Position numbers and translations under genes: made by a program. A stretch of 64,000 nt of DNA from Rhizobacter sp964253025 (lineage in GTDB: Bacteria; Pseudomonadota; Gammaproteobacteria; Burkholderiales; Burkholderiaceae_C), in NCBI RefSeq assembly GCF_964253025.1, contig NZ_CAXUQC020000001.1, positions 868,001 to 932,000 on the forward strand, written 5' to 3'. Position 1 is the stretch's first letter; each line of letters opens with the position of its first letter. Below, one piece after another: positions 41,881-50,216 of the stretch. The notes beneath the pieces were generated by a model. It did not search any database. It saw only the letters and a program-made list of their open reading frames with translations, and was not told where the DNA came from.

Positions 41881-41992
41881 GGGGATGGATCTCGGTTGAC
41901 TTGACAGTGCGGTCGACGTTTGATCGGCCGGATGAAGGAGGGCTTGTGGCCCGGTGGGGCACGCAGGCGGCGCCTGGACGAGGGGCTGCTGG

Positions 41993-44164
41993 CTAGGCGT
42001 CGTGCTCCGTCGGTTCGGGCGCGGGCAAGCGCGTCGCGGCCTCCTGCATGAGCGCCGGAACGTCCACGATGAGTGCCACGTCGCCGCTGCCGAGGATGCT
42101 TGAGCCGCTGATGCCGCGCACCTGGGCGAACATGCGAGACAGCGGCTTGATCACCGTCTGCGCCTCGCCCATCAGCATGTCGACCACGAGGCCGAACTTG
42201 TGACCGGCATGCTTCACGACGACGATGTTCTGCCGCGGCCCCGGCTCGCCGGGCACCTCGAAGAGGTCACGCAGTCGGATGAAGGGCAGCACGGTGCCGC
42301 GGAGGTCGGTGTAGTCGTGCCCGGGCTCGCCGGCGAATTCGATGCACTCGTCCACCATGTCGAGCGGGACGACGAACACCGACTTGCCGACGCCCACCTG
42401 GAAGCCGTTGATGATGGCAAGCGTGAGCGGCAGCCGCACCGTGACCGTGGTGCCGACACCCGGCTGGCTCGCGATGTCGACGCTGCCGCGCAGAGCCACG
42501 ATGTTGCGCTTGACGACGTCCATGCCGACGCCGCGCCCCGACAGGTTCGTCACCTGTTCCGCGGTGGAGAAACCGGGTTCGAACACCAGGCCGTAGATTT
42601 CGCCGTCGGTAAGCATGCGGCCCGGTTCCACCAGGCCGCGCTCCACCGCCTTGTTCAGGATCTTGTCGCGGTCGAGCCCGCCGCCGTCGTCGCCGACCTC
42701 GATCACGATGCTGCCGGAGTCGTGGTACGCGTTGAGCGACACCGTTCCTTGCGCCGGCTTGCCGCGCCGGGCGCGCAGTTCCGGCGAGTCGATGCCGTGG
42801 TCGATGGCGTTGCGCACGAGGTGGGTGAGCGGGTCGCCGATCTTCTCAACGACGGTCTTGTCGAGCTCGGTGTCCTCGCCGCTGACGGCCAGGGCGATGT
42901 CCTTGCCGATCTCGCGCGAGACGTCATGCACCACGCGTTGGAAGCGGTTGAAGGTGGCGCCGATCTTGACCATGCGCAGCTGCAGCGCGCTGTCACGCAC
43001 CTGTTCCACGAGGCCCGAGAGGGTCGAGTGGCATTCCTGCAGTTCGGCGTTGCGCGTCCGGCGCGCGATCAGGTTGGCGCCGGCCGAGGCGATGATCAGC
43101 TCGCCCACGAGGTTGATGAGCTGGTCGAGCTTGTCGGCATCGATGCGGATCGACTGGCTCTCCGAAGGCTTGCCGTCCTTGCTGCGCTTCTGCTTGTCGA
43201 GTGCCGCGGCGACCACGGGGGCGGCCACGCTGCCTTGCTCGACGAGGAGGGCGCCGATGCGCGGCGGCGCGTCTGCCGCCTTGGCCCGTGATTGCCGGGT
43301 GAGGGCGGCGTCGAGTTCGCGGGCCGTGATGGCGCCGCACCGGACCAGCATCTCGCCGAGCCGGTCCGACTCGGCCGGCAGCGCGTGCAGCAGCTCGACG
43401 TAGTCAGCGCTCAGACTGGTGGGTGGGAGGATCGACAGCGTGCAGTCATCAAGCACGAAGTCGAAGACCGATTCGATGGCGGCCTTGTCGGCCTGCGTGC
43501 GCAGGGCGATCTCGAAGCCGAGGTGGCAGGCCTCGGGATCCATGGCCTCGGCTTCGGGCATCTGCGTTGCGCAGGTCACCACGCCGACTACTGTTCCCAG
43601 GGTGCGGAGGTAGCGGATGAACGACAGCGGGTCCATTCCGTTGCGCAGCACGTCGGCCCCGAAACGGATGGAGATGTGCCAGAGGTCGGCCGCGCCCATC
43701 AGCGGCTGGCCTTCCGTGCAGCAGCCCGATGCAGGCGCAGCCCGGGAAGGAGGTTCGTCGCCGCCCTGCGCGGGCACGAGGTAGGTGCGCAGCTGCGCGA
43801 TCAGCGGTTCGCCACGGTCGAGCAGCTCCTGGCTTGCCCCCTGCGGGCTGGCCTCCACGGCGTCCACCAGCGCGCCGATGTGGTCGCCGCAGGTGAGCAG
43901 CAGCGCCACCAGCGATTCATCGACGGCGATGGCGCCGGCGCGCAGCTCGTCCAGCACGCTTTCGACCACGTGGGTGAAGGCGACGATGTCGTCGAGACCG
44001 AAGAGGCCGGCGGACCCCTTGATGGTGTGCGCCGCGCGGAAGATGGCGTTGACGGTTTCGGCAGCGTCGCTGCTCTGGCCGACGCTGAGCAGCGACGTCT
44101 CCATCGACTCGAGCAGCTCACGGCTTTCGGCGAAGAAGGTGATCAGGACGTCATCGAGGTTCAT
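41993..44164 (-). CDS. cheA: CheA, chemotaxis histidine kinase
   Basis: 723 residues. Hpt domain with phospho-acceptor His46 (AAHTIKGSAGLFG), a P2-like region (about 160-260), a short helical segment resembling a HPt/P3 linker, the dimerisation helices (DKLDQLINLVGELIIA), the ATPase domain (HLVRNAIDHGIDSPE, GDDGGGLDRDKI, GRGVGMDVVKRNI) and a C-terminal CheW-like domain. It phosphorylates CheY and CheB in response to receptors. 22 bases after the STAS gene. Confidence 0.97.
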   Translation of the reverse strand: MNLDDVLITFFAESRELLESMETSLLSVGQSSDAAETVNAIFRAAHTIKGSAGLFGLDDIVAFTHVVESVLDELRAGAIAVDESLVALLLTCGDHIGALVDAVEASPQGASQELLDRGEPLIAQLRTYLVPAQGGDEPPSRAAPASGCCTEGQPLMGAADLWHISIRFGADVLRNGMDPLSFIRYLRTLGTVVGVVTCATQMPEAEAMDPEACHLGFEIALRTQADKAAIESVFDFVLDDCTLSILPPTSLSADYVELLHALPAESDRLGEMLVRCGAITARELDAALTRQSRAKAADAPPRIGALLVEQGSVAAPVVAAALDKQKRSKDGKPSESQSIRIDADKLDQLINLVGELIIASAGANLIARRTRNAELQECHSTLSGLVEQVRDSALQLRMVKIGATFNRFQRVVHDVSREIGKDIALAVSGEDTELDKTVVEKIGDPLTHLVRNAIDHGIDSPELRARRGKPAQGTVSLNAYHDSGSIVIEVGDDGGGLDRDKILNKAVERGLVEPGRMLTDGEIYGLVFEPGFSTAEQVTNLSGRGVGMDVVKRNIVALRGSVDIASQPGVGTTVTVRLPLTLAIINGFQVGVGKSVFVVPLDMVDECIEFAGEPGHDYTDLRGTVLPFIRLRDLFEVPGEPGPRQNIVVVKHAGHKFGLVVDMLMGEAQTVIKPLSRMFAQVRGISGSSILGSGDVALIVDVPALMQEAATRLPAPEPTEHDA

Positions 44165-44186
44165 GTCTCGTCTCGCAAGTGGCGGC

Positions 44187-44477
44187 TCAGGCCTGAAGGG
44201 CGATCGGGTCGCCGAAGTGCCCGACCAGGTCGAGCAGCGCGAAGACCTCGACCACGGCCGGGCTGTGGCGGGTCAGCGTGAGGGTGCGCTGTGCCGCCAG
44301 GGCCTCACGCTTGGCGAGCAGAAGGAGCTGCACGCCGGCGGTGTCGAACTCGGTCACACCGGAGAGGTCGATCTCGACCGCGGCGTGCTCGCGCACCGCG
44401 GCCAGCAGCGCTTCCTTCAGTTCCGCGGCGCGGTAGATGCTCAGCTCGCCGTCGATGCACAGCACGGGCGCGGTCAT
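44187..44477 (-). CDS. STAS-domain protein (anti-sigma-antagonist-like)
   Basis: 96 residues, a single STAS domain with DLSGVTEFDTAGVQLLLLAKREA; the usual phosphorylatable Ser is Thr here (FDTAG). It overlaps cheY by ATGA. STAS proteins of this kind are found inside non-enteric che operons; their partner is usually not known. No sigma-factor or anti-sigma gene is nearby. Confidence 0.9.
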   Translation of the reverse strand: MTAPVLCIDGELSIYRAAELKEALLAAVREHAAVEIDLSGVTEFDTAGVQLLLLAKREALAAQRTLTLTRHSPAVVEVFALLDLVGHFGDPIALQA

Positions 44478-44842
44478 GGCAGCACCAGCTTCTGCACCAC
44501 GCCCAGCAGCTGGTCGGGCTTGAACGGCTTGACGATCCAGGCCTTCGCGCCGGCCTCCTGACCTTCGCGCTTTTTCGTCTCCTGCGACTCGGTGGTCAGC
44601 ATGACGATGGGCGTGAACTTGTAGGCGGGCAGCAGCTTCACCGCCTTCACGAAGCTGATGCCGTCCATGTTGGGCATGTTCACGTCGCTGATGATCAGGT
44701 GCACCTTCTGGCCCTTGAGCCGGGAGAGTGCGTCCTTGCCGTCACAGCCTTCGATGACGTCGTAGCCTGCACCGCGCAGGGAGATGGCGACAACCTGCCG
44801 TACGGAGGCGGAGTCGTCGACGATCAGGATGGTCTTGGCCAT
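44474..44842 (-). CDS. cheY: CheY-type response regulator
   Basis: 122 residues from ATG 44842. Stand-alone receiver with DD (9-10), phospho-acceptor Asp53 (ISDVNMPNMDG), Thr (VMLTTES) and Lys (AWIVKPF). Likely the output regulator of the che operon, acting on the flagellar motor or another target. Confidence 0.96.
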   Translation of the reverse strand: MAKTILIVDDSASVRQVVAISLRGAGYDVIEGCDGKDALSRLKGQKVHLIISDVNMPNMDGISFVKAVKLLPAYKFTPIVMLTTESQETKKREGQEAGAKAWIVKPFKPDQLLGVVQKLVLP

Positions 44843-44870
44843 GGAAATTCCTCGGGAAACGGTTCGGGGT

Positions 44871-46079
44871 TCAGAAGAAGGTGATCTCTTGCGGGGCCGG
44901 CGCCGAAGCCGCCTTGCCGCCGTGGCGGTCGTGCTCCTCGGCCATGGCGTACGTCTTCTGCAGTGCGATGAGCAGCGCATGGGCATCGACGGGGCGCAGT
45001 TCACCATTGCGTTCAAAGGCCTCGCGTCCGGCGCTCAGCTCCACCGGGAGCTGGTCCATGTTCTGCCGGACGTGGGACATCACCTGGCTCACGCGGTCCT
45101 GGAACTGCAACTGCACCAGGGCCTCGCAGATTTCGGACTGGATGCCCACGCTCTCGCGCTTGAGCACGTCGGCCGATTCGACGAGCGCGCCAGTGACGCC
45201 CTGGAATCCGGAGAGCACGCTGCTGATCGACTGCTCGCAGGCACCCACCGATTCAGCCTCGCGGACCGCCGAAGCCTCGGCGCTTCGGCGTGCGGTCGCG
45301 ATGGCCTCGCCGACCAGGTTGACCCGTTCGGTCATGCGGCGGCCGGTCTCGCCCGACATGGCCGAGAGCTTGCGCACCTCCTGGGCCAGGACCGAGAAGC
45401 CGCGACCGGTTTCGCCGGCATGGGCCGCCTCGATGGCGGCGTTGATCGCGAGCAGGTTGGTCTGGGCCGCGATGTTGGCCACTTCGGCCGCCATCTGCTG
45501 CAACTCGGCAACGAAGCGGCCGAGGCTCTGCACTTCCTCATGCAGGGCACTGTTGCTGGTCATGGCGGCGCGCAGGGATTCGAGCACCGTGTTGAGCTCG
45601 CGGCTGCTGCGCTCGAAGACGGCCACCAAGCCGGCATTTGAAGCGTCGTCGCCCGTGCCGGTGGCGAGGTCGGACGCCTTCATGGCCTGGTCCAGCCGTT
45701 CGACGATGCCGCCGAAACGCTGGCTCAGTTCACCGATGGCCGATTCCATCTGCTGGCGGGAGCTCTCGATGTGGCCGCCCCAGACCGGGACGAGGTCACG
45801 CCCCAGCGCCTCGGTGCCCAGCACGAAGGACGCAGTCGCCTCGGCCTGCCGTTGCTCGCGGCGATGGGTTCGGCGGTCCAGGGTCAGCCCCGCGACCACG
45901 AGGCCTGCTGCCGTCAGCAGGGGCAATGCTTGAGCGCCGGCCAACGCCGTGGTGGCACCGCCCGCGAGAGCGAGAGCCGTACAGGGAAGGGACGTCACGA
46001 CCCGAAGCCAGCGGAAGCGCCGAAGAACGCTGGGTGTTGACGCGTTTTGGACGCCGTTGGAGAGGTGGGGTTCAACCAT
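44871..46079 (-). CDS. MCP-like signalling protein, first gene of the che operon
   Basis: 402 residues. Two adjacent N-terminal helices (about 27-70) with almost no periplasmic loop, a coiled coil, and a diverged signalling hairpin (VANIAAQTNLLAINAAIEAAHAGETGRGFSVLAQEVRKLSAMSGE). The C-terminal part has VQLQFQDRVSQVMSHV, more typical of the MCPs that act as internal sensors, and ends APQEITFF. The input signal is unknown. Confidence 0.9.
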   Translation of the reverse strand: MVEPHLSNGVQNASTPSVLRRFRWLRVVTSLPCTALALAGGATTALAGAQALPLLTAAGLVVAGLTLDRRTHRREQRQAEATASFVLGTEALGRDLVPVWGGHIESSRQQMESAIGELSQRFGGIVERLDQAMKASDLATGTGDDASNAGLVAVFERSSRELNTVLESLRAAMTSNSALHEEVQSLGRFVAELQQMAAEVANIAAQTNLLAINAAIEAAHAGETGRGFSVLAQEVRKLSAMSGETGRRMTERVNLVGEAIATARRSAEASAVREAESVGACEQSISSVLSGFQGVTGALVESADVLKRESVGIQSEICEALVQLQFQDRVSQVMSHVRQNMDQLPVELSAGREAFERNGELRPVDAHALLIALQKTYAMAEEHDRHGGKAASAPAPQEITFF

Positions 46080-46279
46080 GCCTGCATATCGGCGGGCATC
46101 GACTGCAACTTAGTGAGAACTGGGGGGTAAAGCTTGACTTGCCGCAAACTTACGGAGCCAGGTTGTAAGCAGGCGTGAACGAGCGCTGTAGGAATCGGCC
46201 GCGAGGGAGACCTCGATGCGGAACGGCGAGGTCGGTTCGCCGCCTAATCGGCTTCTCGGCCCACCTCGAAGGAGAACCC

Positions 46280-46738
46280 ATGAAGAAACACAATCTGAAG
46301 GCGAGTGTGAGTGCAGCTGCCATCGCGTTGTCGCTGGCGCTGGGAGCCCAGACGGCCCAGGCCCAGGATGCCGTCCTGCCGTTGCCGCCCGTGCAGCAGT
46401 CGGGCGATGTCAGCTGGGTGAGTGGCGGCGTGCCGGACGAGCAGTTGCCCGCCATCCAGGCCGCCAAGCGTGACTATCCCCTGGTGCTCGAGCTGTACCA
46501 GAAGGCGGGCGCCAAGAGCGAGTACACGGCCGGTGCCGACATCCGCATCAAGAACGGCAAGGGCGACGTGCTGCTGGACGCGAAGTCCACGGGACCGTTC
46601 TTCCTCGTGCGCATGCCGCCCGGCACGTATCACGTGGAGGCCACGCTGGAAGACAAAGCGATCTCGAAGAAGGGGGTGACGGTGCCTTCGAAGGGATCGA
46701 AGCGCGTGGTGTTCGTGTTCCCCCAGGGCACGGACTGA
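46280..46738 (+). CDS. Secreted small protein with carboxypeptidase-regulatory-like beta-sandwich
   Basis: 152 residues from ATG 46280, behind AAGGAGAACCC; a longer frame lacks such a site. The signal peptide ends near TAQA (about 28). Residues 40-152 contain SWVSGGVPDEQLPAIQAAK and a beta-sandwich (GADIRIKNGKGDVLLDAKSTGPFFLVRMPPGTYHVEATLEDKAISKKGVTV). It is probably periplasmic; function unknown. Confidence 0.85.
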   Translation: MKKHNLKASVSAAAIALSLALGAQTAQAQDAVLPLPPVQQSGDVSWVSGGVPDEQLPAIQAAKRDYPLVLELYQKAGAKSEYTAGADIRIKNGKGDVLLDAKSTGPFFLVRMPPGTYHVEATLEDKAISKKGVTVPSKGSKRVVFVFPQGTD

Positions 46739-46749
46739 GGGCTCACGGG

Positions 46750-46769
46750 GCCGGCCCGCCGAGGCCGGC
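46750..46769. terminator. Hairpin between convergent genes
   Basis: GCCGGCC, loop of 6, GGCCGGC, between the secreted-protein gene and argF, which converge. There is no T tract, so intrinsic termination is uncertain. Confidence 0.35.
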
Positions 46770-46826
46770 CACGTGCGTCGCCAGCGCCCGGGAGGGGTAG
46801 CCGGCGCGCCCGAGCCGTCCTGCTGC

Positions 46827-47759
46827 TCAGCCGATGCGTCCGAGCAGCAGGTATTCCATCAAGGCCTTCTGCACGTGCATCCGGTTCTCGGCCTCGTCCC
46901 ACACGACCGACTGGGCGCCGTCGATGACTTCCGCCTCGACTTCCTCACCCCGGTGCGCCGGCAGGCAGTGCATGAACAGGGCGTCCGGCTGGGCGACGGC
47001 CATCATCTCGCGGTCGACGCACCAGTCGGCGAAGGCCTTCTTGCGCGCCTCGTTCTCCGCTTCATAGCCCATGCTCGTCCACACATCGGTGGTGACCAGG
47101 TGCGCACCCCGGCAGGCGTCGAGCGGGTTCTTGAAGACCTTGACGCACGCCGTGTTGGACACGCCGGCCACCTTGGGGTCGATCTCGTAGCCGGTGGGCG
47201 TGCTGACGTGCAGGGTGAAGCCGAGGATGTCGGCGGCCTGCAGCCAGGTGTTCGCCATGTTGTTGCCGTCACCCACCCAGGCGACGACCTTGCCCTTGAT
47301 CGAGCCGCGATGTTCGATGAAGGTGAAGACGTCGGCCAGGATCTGGCACGGGTGGTATTCATTGGTCAGGCCGTTGATCACCGGCACCCGTGAGTTGGCC
47401 GCGAAGGCCTCGAGCTTGGTCTGCTCGTAGGTGCGGATCATCACCAGGTCGACCATGCGGCTGATGACCTTGGCGCTGTCCTCGATGGGCTCGGCGCGGC
47501 CGAGCTGACTGTCGCCGCTGGTGAGGTTCACCACCGAGCCGCCCATCTGGTACATGCCGGCCTCGAAGCTGACGCGGGTGCGGGTGCTGGCCTTCTCGAA
47601 GATCATCGCCAGCGTGCGGTCGACCAGCGGCGTGTACTTCTCGTAGTTCTTGAATCGCTGCTTGATGACGCCGGCCCGAGGCAGCAAGTAGGCGTATTCC
47701 TCGGCGCGGAGGTCCTTGAACTGCAGGTAGTGCTTGATGAGGCTCATACCGGGCTTCAT
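46827..47759 (-). CDS. argF: Ornithine carbamoyltransferase
   Basis: 310 residues from ATG 47759 (ATG 47747, giving MSLIKHYLQF, is possible). Carbamoyl-phosphate motif STRTR, HPCQ (EYHPCQILADVF), and HCLP (MHCLPAHRG) are present. It makes citrulline from ornithine and carbamoyl phosphate in arginine synthesis. The start overlaps the argD stop by ATGA. Confidence 0.97.
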   Translation of the reverse strand: MKPGMSLIKHYLQFKDLRAEEYAYLLPRAGVIKQRFKNYEKYTPLVDRTLAMIFEKASTRTRVSFEAGMYQMGGSVVNLTSGDSQLGRAEPIEDSAKVISRMVDLVMIRTYEQTKLEAFAANSRVPVINGLTNEYHPCQILADVFTFIEHRGSIKGKVVAWVGDGNNMANTWLQAADILGFTLHVSTPTGYEIDPKVAGVSNTACVKVFKNPLDACRGAHLVTTDVWTSMGYEAENEARKKAFADWCVDREMMAVAQPDALFMHCLPAHRGEEVEAEVIDGAQSVVWDEAENRMHVQKALMEYLLLGRIG

Positions 47760-48979
47760 GGTGAGGTCTTGGCGAGGAACGATTTGATCAGCGGCACGAG
47801 GATCGCGACGATCTGATCGGCTTCCGCATGGGTCAGGATGAGCGGCGGTACCAACCGGATGACGGTGTCCGCGGTGACGCTGAGCAGCAGACCAGCCTCG
47901 GCCGCTTGGCCCAGCAGTTCGCCGCAGGGGCGGGCAAGCTCGATGCCGATCATCAGGCCGTGGCCGCGGATCTCCACCAGCCCCGACTCTCCTTCCAGTG
48001 CGCGGGCCAGGGACGAGGTCAAGTGCGCGCCGACATCCGCCGCGTGGGCGACCAGGCCGTCTTCTTCCATGATGCGGATGGTTTCCACACCGGCCCGCAT
48101 TGCCAGCGGATTGCCACCGAAGGTCGTGCCGTGGTTGCCCGGGCCGAACACGTTGGCGGCGCGCGGCCCGCACACCACGGCGCCCACCGGCACGCCCGAG
48201 CCGAGGCCCTTGGCGAGCGGCATGACGTCGGGTAGGATGCCGGCCCACTGGTGCGCGAACCATTTGCCGGTGCGGCCCATGCCGCACTGCACTTCGTCGA
48301 GCATGAGCAGCCAGCCCTTGTCGTCGCAGATGCGGCGCACGGCCTGCAGGTACTCGACGGTGGCGGGGTTGATCCCGCCTTCGCCCTGGATGACTTCCAG
48401 GAAGACGGCCACCACGTTGGAATTGCTGCGCGCCTCCGCCTCGATGGCGGCGACGTCGTTCAGCGGCACGCGGACGAAGCCCTCCACCAGCGGACCGAAG
48501 CCCGCCTGGACCTTGGGGTTGCCCGTCGCCGACAGCGTGGCGATCGAGCGGCCATGGAAGGCCTTTTCATAGACGATCACTTCGGGGCGCTCGATGCCCT
48601 TGTCATGCCCGAACTTGCGGGCGATCTTGAGCGCCGCCTCGTTCGCTTCGAGACCGGTGCTGCAGAAGAAGACGTTGGTGAGGCCGGACAGCTCGGTGAG
48701 CTTGGCGGCTAGTTCTTCCTGCAGTGGAACCTGGTAGTAGTTGCAGCTGTGGATCAGCTTGGCGACCTGATCCTGCAGGGCCGGGACCAGCCGTGGGTGC
48801 GCATGGCCCAGGGTGTTGACCGCGATGCCGGCCAGGCCGTCGAGGTACTTCTTGCCGTTGGTGTCCCAGACCCAGACGCCGTTCCCGTGCGACAGCGCGA
48901 AAGGCAGGCGGCCATAGGTGTTCATCACGTGCGGCATGGCAGGCGAGGTGATGCTCGGGACGGGCGTGGGCGCGGTCAT
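47756..48979 (-). CDS. argD: Acetylornithine aminotransferase
   Basis: 407 residues from ATG 48979, with GGAG seven bases upstream. Class III aminotransferase features: WDTNGKKYLDGLAGIAVNTLGHAHP, CSTGLEANEAALKIARKFG, LLMLDEVQCGMGRTG, and the PLP lysine in MPLAKGLGSGVP. It converts N-acetylglutamate semialdehyde to N-acetylornithine. It heads an argD-argF operon. Confidence 0.96.
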   Translation of the reverse strand: MTAPTPVPSITSPAMPHVMNTYGRLPFALSHGNGVWVWDTNGKKYLDGLAGIAVNTLGHAHPRLVPALQDQVAKLIHSCNYYQVPLQEELAAKLTELSGLTNVFFCSTGLEANEAALKIARKFGHDKGIERPEVIVYEKAFHGRSIATLSATGNPKVQAGFGPLVEGFVRVPLNDVAAIEAEARSNSNVVAVFLEVIQGEGGINPATVEYLQAVRRICDDKGWLLMLDEVQCGMGRTGKWFAHQWAGILPDVMPLAKGLGSGVPVGAVVCGPRAANVFGPGNHGTTFGGNPLAMRAGVETIRIMEEDGLVAHAADVGAHLTSSLARALEGESGLVEIRGHGLMIGIELARPCGELLGQAAEAGLLLSVTADTVIRLVPPLILTHAEADQIVAILVPLIKSFLAKTSP

Positions 48980-49003
48980 CGGAAGGCTCCAGGGCAAAAA
49001 CGG

Positions 49004-49035
49004 CCGGGGCCCATCGTTGGGCCCCGGAGGTTTTT
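49004..49035 (-). promoter_or_regulatory. Terminator-like hairpin in the argD leader (possible attenuator)
   Basis: CCGGGGCCC (49004-49012), a 6-base loop, and GGGCCCCGG (49019-49027) form a perfect 9-bp stem. It is flanked by five A (48996-49000) and five T (49031-49035), so both strands show a T tract. On the minus strand it precedes argD by about 25 bases; no plus-strand gene ends here. Confidence 0.55.
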
Positions 49036-49211
49036 GATTCTAGGGCCAGAGCCTGCCCAGGTGAACTGCGCAGCAGCAGAGGCACGCAGCGCCGGGGCCG
49101 ACGGCCGATCGATGACACTGATCTTTGCCAAGGATGACCGTTCGTCAGCGGGGAGCCAGGACAAACCCGGCACAATGGGAGGCTGGAACACAATTCCTCT
49201 CCAGCCATTGC

Positions 49212-49556
49212 ATGAGCTCTGCCAAACCCCGCGAAGTGTTCATCCAAGGCGTGACCAAAGACGGCCGCATCTTTCGCCCGAGTGACTGGGCCGAGCGGCT
49301 GGCCGGGGCCATGTCCTGCTTCAGACCCGAAGGATCCGTCGGCGGGATCGGCGCCTACATCGGCTATTCACCTTATTGCGTGCCGCGCGTGATCAACGGG
49401 GTGAAGTGCGTGATCGTCAGCGAGGCGCTTCGCGACGTCGAGCTCAAGGCCTGGGACTTCGTCATGAACTTCGCCCGCGACAACAACCTTCAAGTGGCCG
49501 AGGCTTGCCTGCTGCCCGAGTCGCCGTCGGACAAGCCGCCAGCCGCGCAGCGCTGA
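49212..49556 (+). CDS. DUF3579 family protein
   Basis: 114 residues from ATG 49212. Seen: FIQGVTKDGRIFRPSDWAERLAGAM, YSPYCVPRVINGVKCVIVSEALRDVELKAWDFVMNFA, the DUF3579 core typical of betaproteobacteria. Function unknown. Divergent from argD. Confidence 0.9.
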   Translation: MSSAKPREVFIQGVTKDGRIFRPSDWAERLAGAMSCFRPEGSVGGIGAYIGYSPYCVPRVINGVKCVIVSEALRDVELKAWDFVMNFARDNNLQVAEACLLPESPSDKPPAAQR

Positions 49557-49657
49557 GCCGCGACGCAAGGCGTCCGGACGCTCCGGCGCGAAGCACACCA
49601 CCACGACAGGGCAGGGCACTGCTCGCTCGCCGCGCCCCCACCCTCCAGAAACGACAA

Positions 49658-49677
49658 GGCCCGCCGAAGGGCGGGCC
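49658..49677. other. Inverted repeat GGCCCGCC/GGCGGGCC
   Basis: Perfect 8-bp stem with a 4-base loop between DUF3579 and rpsT, which converge. It lacks a T tract on either strand; a weak terminator for DUF3579 is possible. Confidence 0.4.
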
Positions 49678-49742
49678 GAGATCCACGGGGCCTGTGACGT
49701 CTTGGGACGTCGCCCTGCACAAACAGCAGGCCCTGAATCAAC

Positions 49743-49765
49743 AAAGCCCGCCAGGGGCGGGCTTT
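49743..49765 (-). terminator. Rho-independent terminator of rpsT
   Basis: On the minus strand AAAGCCCGCC, loop CCT, GGCGGGCTTT, then GTTGATT. The stem is a perfect 10 bp and lies 25 bases past the rpsT stop; it can work in both directions. Confidence 0.8.
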
Positions 49766-49790
49766 GGAGCTTCTTCCACCTGGTATGGGT

Positions 49791-50087
49791 TCAGGCCGCG
49801 AGGGCCTTGACCTTGGCCGACAGGCGGCTCTTGTGGCGGGCGGCCTTGTTCTTGTGGAACAGGCCCTTGTCGGCCACCGAATCAATCACGCTTTGAGCCG
49901 ACTGGAACAGCTCGGTGGCCTTGGCCTTGTCGCCAGCGGCAACAGCCTTCTGGACATTCTTGATGACGGTGCGGAACTTCGAACGCAGGGCGGTATTCGC
50001 GGCGTTGAGTTTCACATCCTGCCGGACGCGCTTGAGACCAGACGCGATGCGGACGGTCTTCTTCTTTGCTTTGGAAGCGGTAGCCAT
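49791..50087 (-). CDS. rpsT: 30S ribosomal protein S20
   Basis: 98 residues, basic (pI high), with the S20 pattern MATASKAKKKTVR, LNAANTALRSKFRTVIKNV, VIDSVADKGLFHKNKAARHKSRL. It binds 16S rRNA early in 30S assembly. Divergent from murJ, an arrangement common in betaproteobacteria. Confidence 0.98.
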   Translation of the reverse strand: MATASKAKKKTVRIASGLKRVRQDVKLNAANTALRSKFRTVIKNVQKAVAAGDKAKATELFQSAQSVIDSVADKGLFHKNKAARHKSRLSAKVKALAA

Positions 50088-50121
50088 GCTTTAGCTTTAC
50101 CCAGGTGGTATGAAGTCCGCC

Positions 50122-50151
50122 AGTATAGCATTCACTTCGCGTGATCCACAA
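50122..50151 (-). promoter_or_regulatory. Probable sigma-70 promoter of rpsT
   Basis: On the minus strand TTGTGG (-35), an 18-base spacer and TATACT (-10), about 30 bases upstream of the start codon. Confidence 0.55.
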
Positions 50152-50180
50152 ACGAAGCTGTCGCGCTCAAAGGCGCTCCC

Positions 50181-50186
50181 TATAAT
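50181..50186 (+). promoter_or_regulatory. -10 element of murJ promoter
   Basis: A perfect TATAAT 31 bases upstream of the murJ ATG; the -35 region (CTGTCG at 50158, 17-base spacing) is weak. Confidence 0.5.
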
Positions 50187-50216
50187 TCGCCCCTTTTCCG
50201 GCTCGACGACCGCCAC

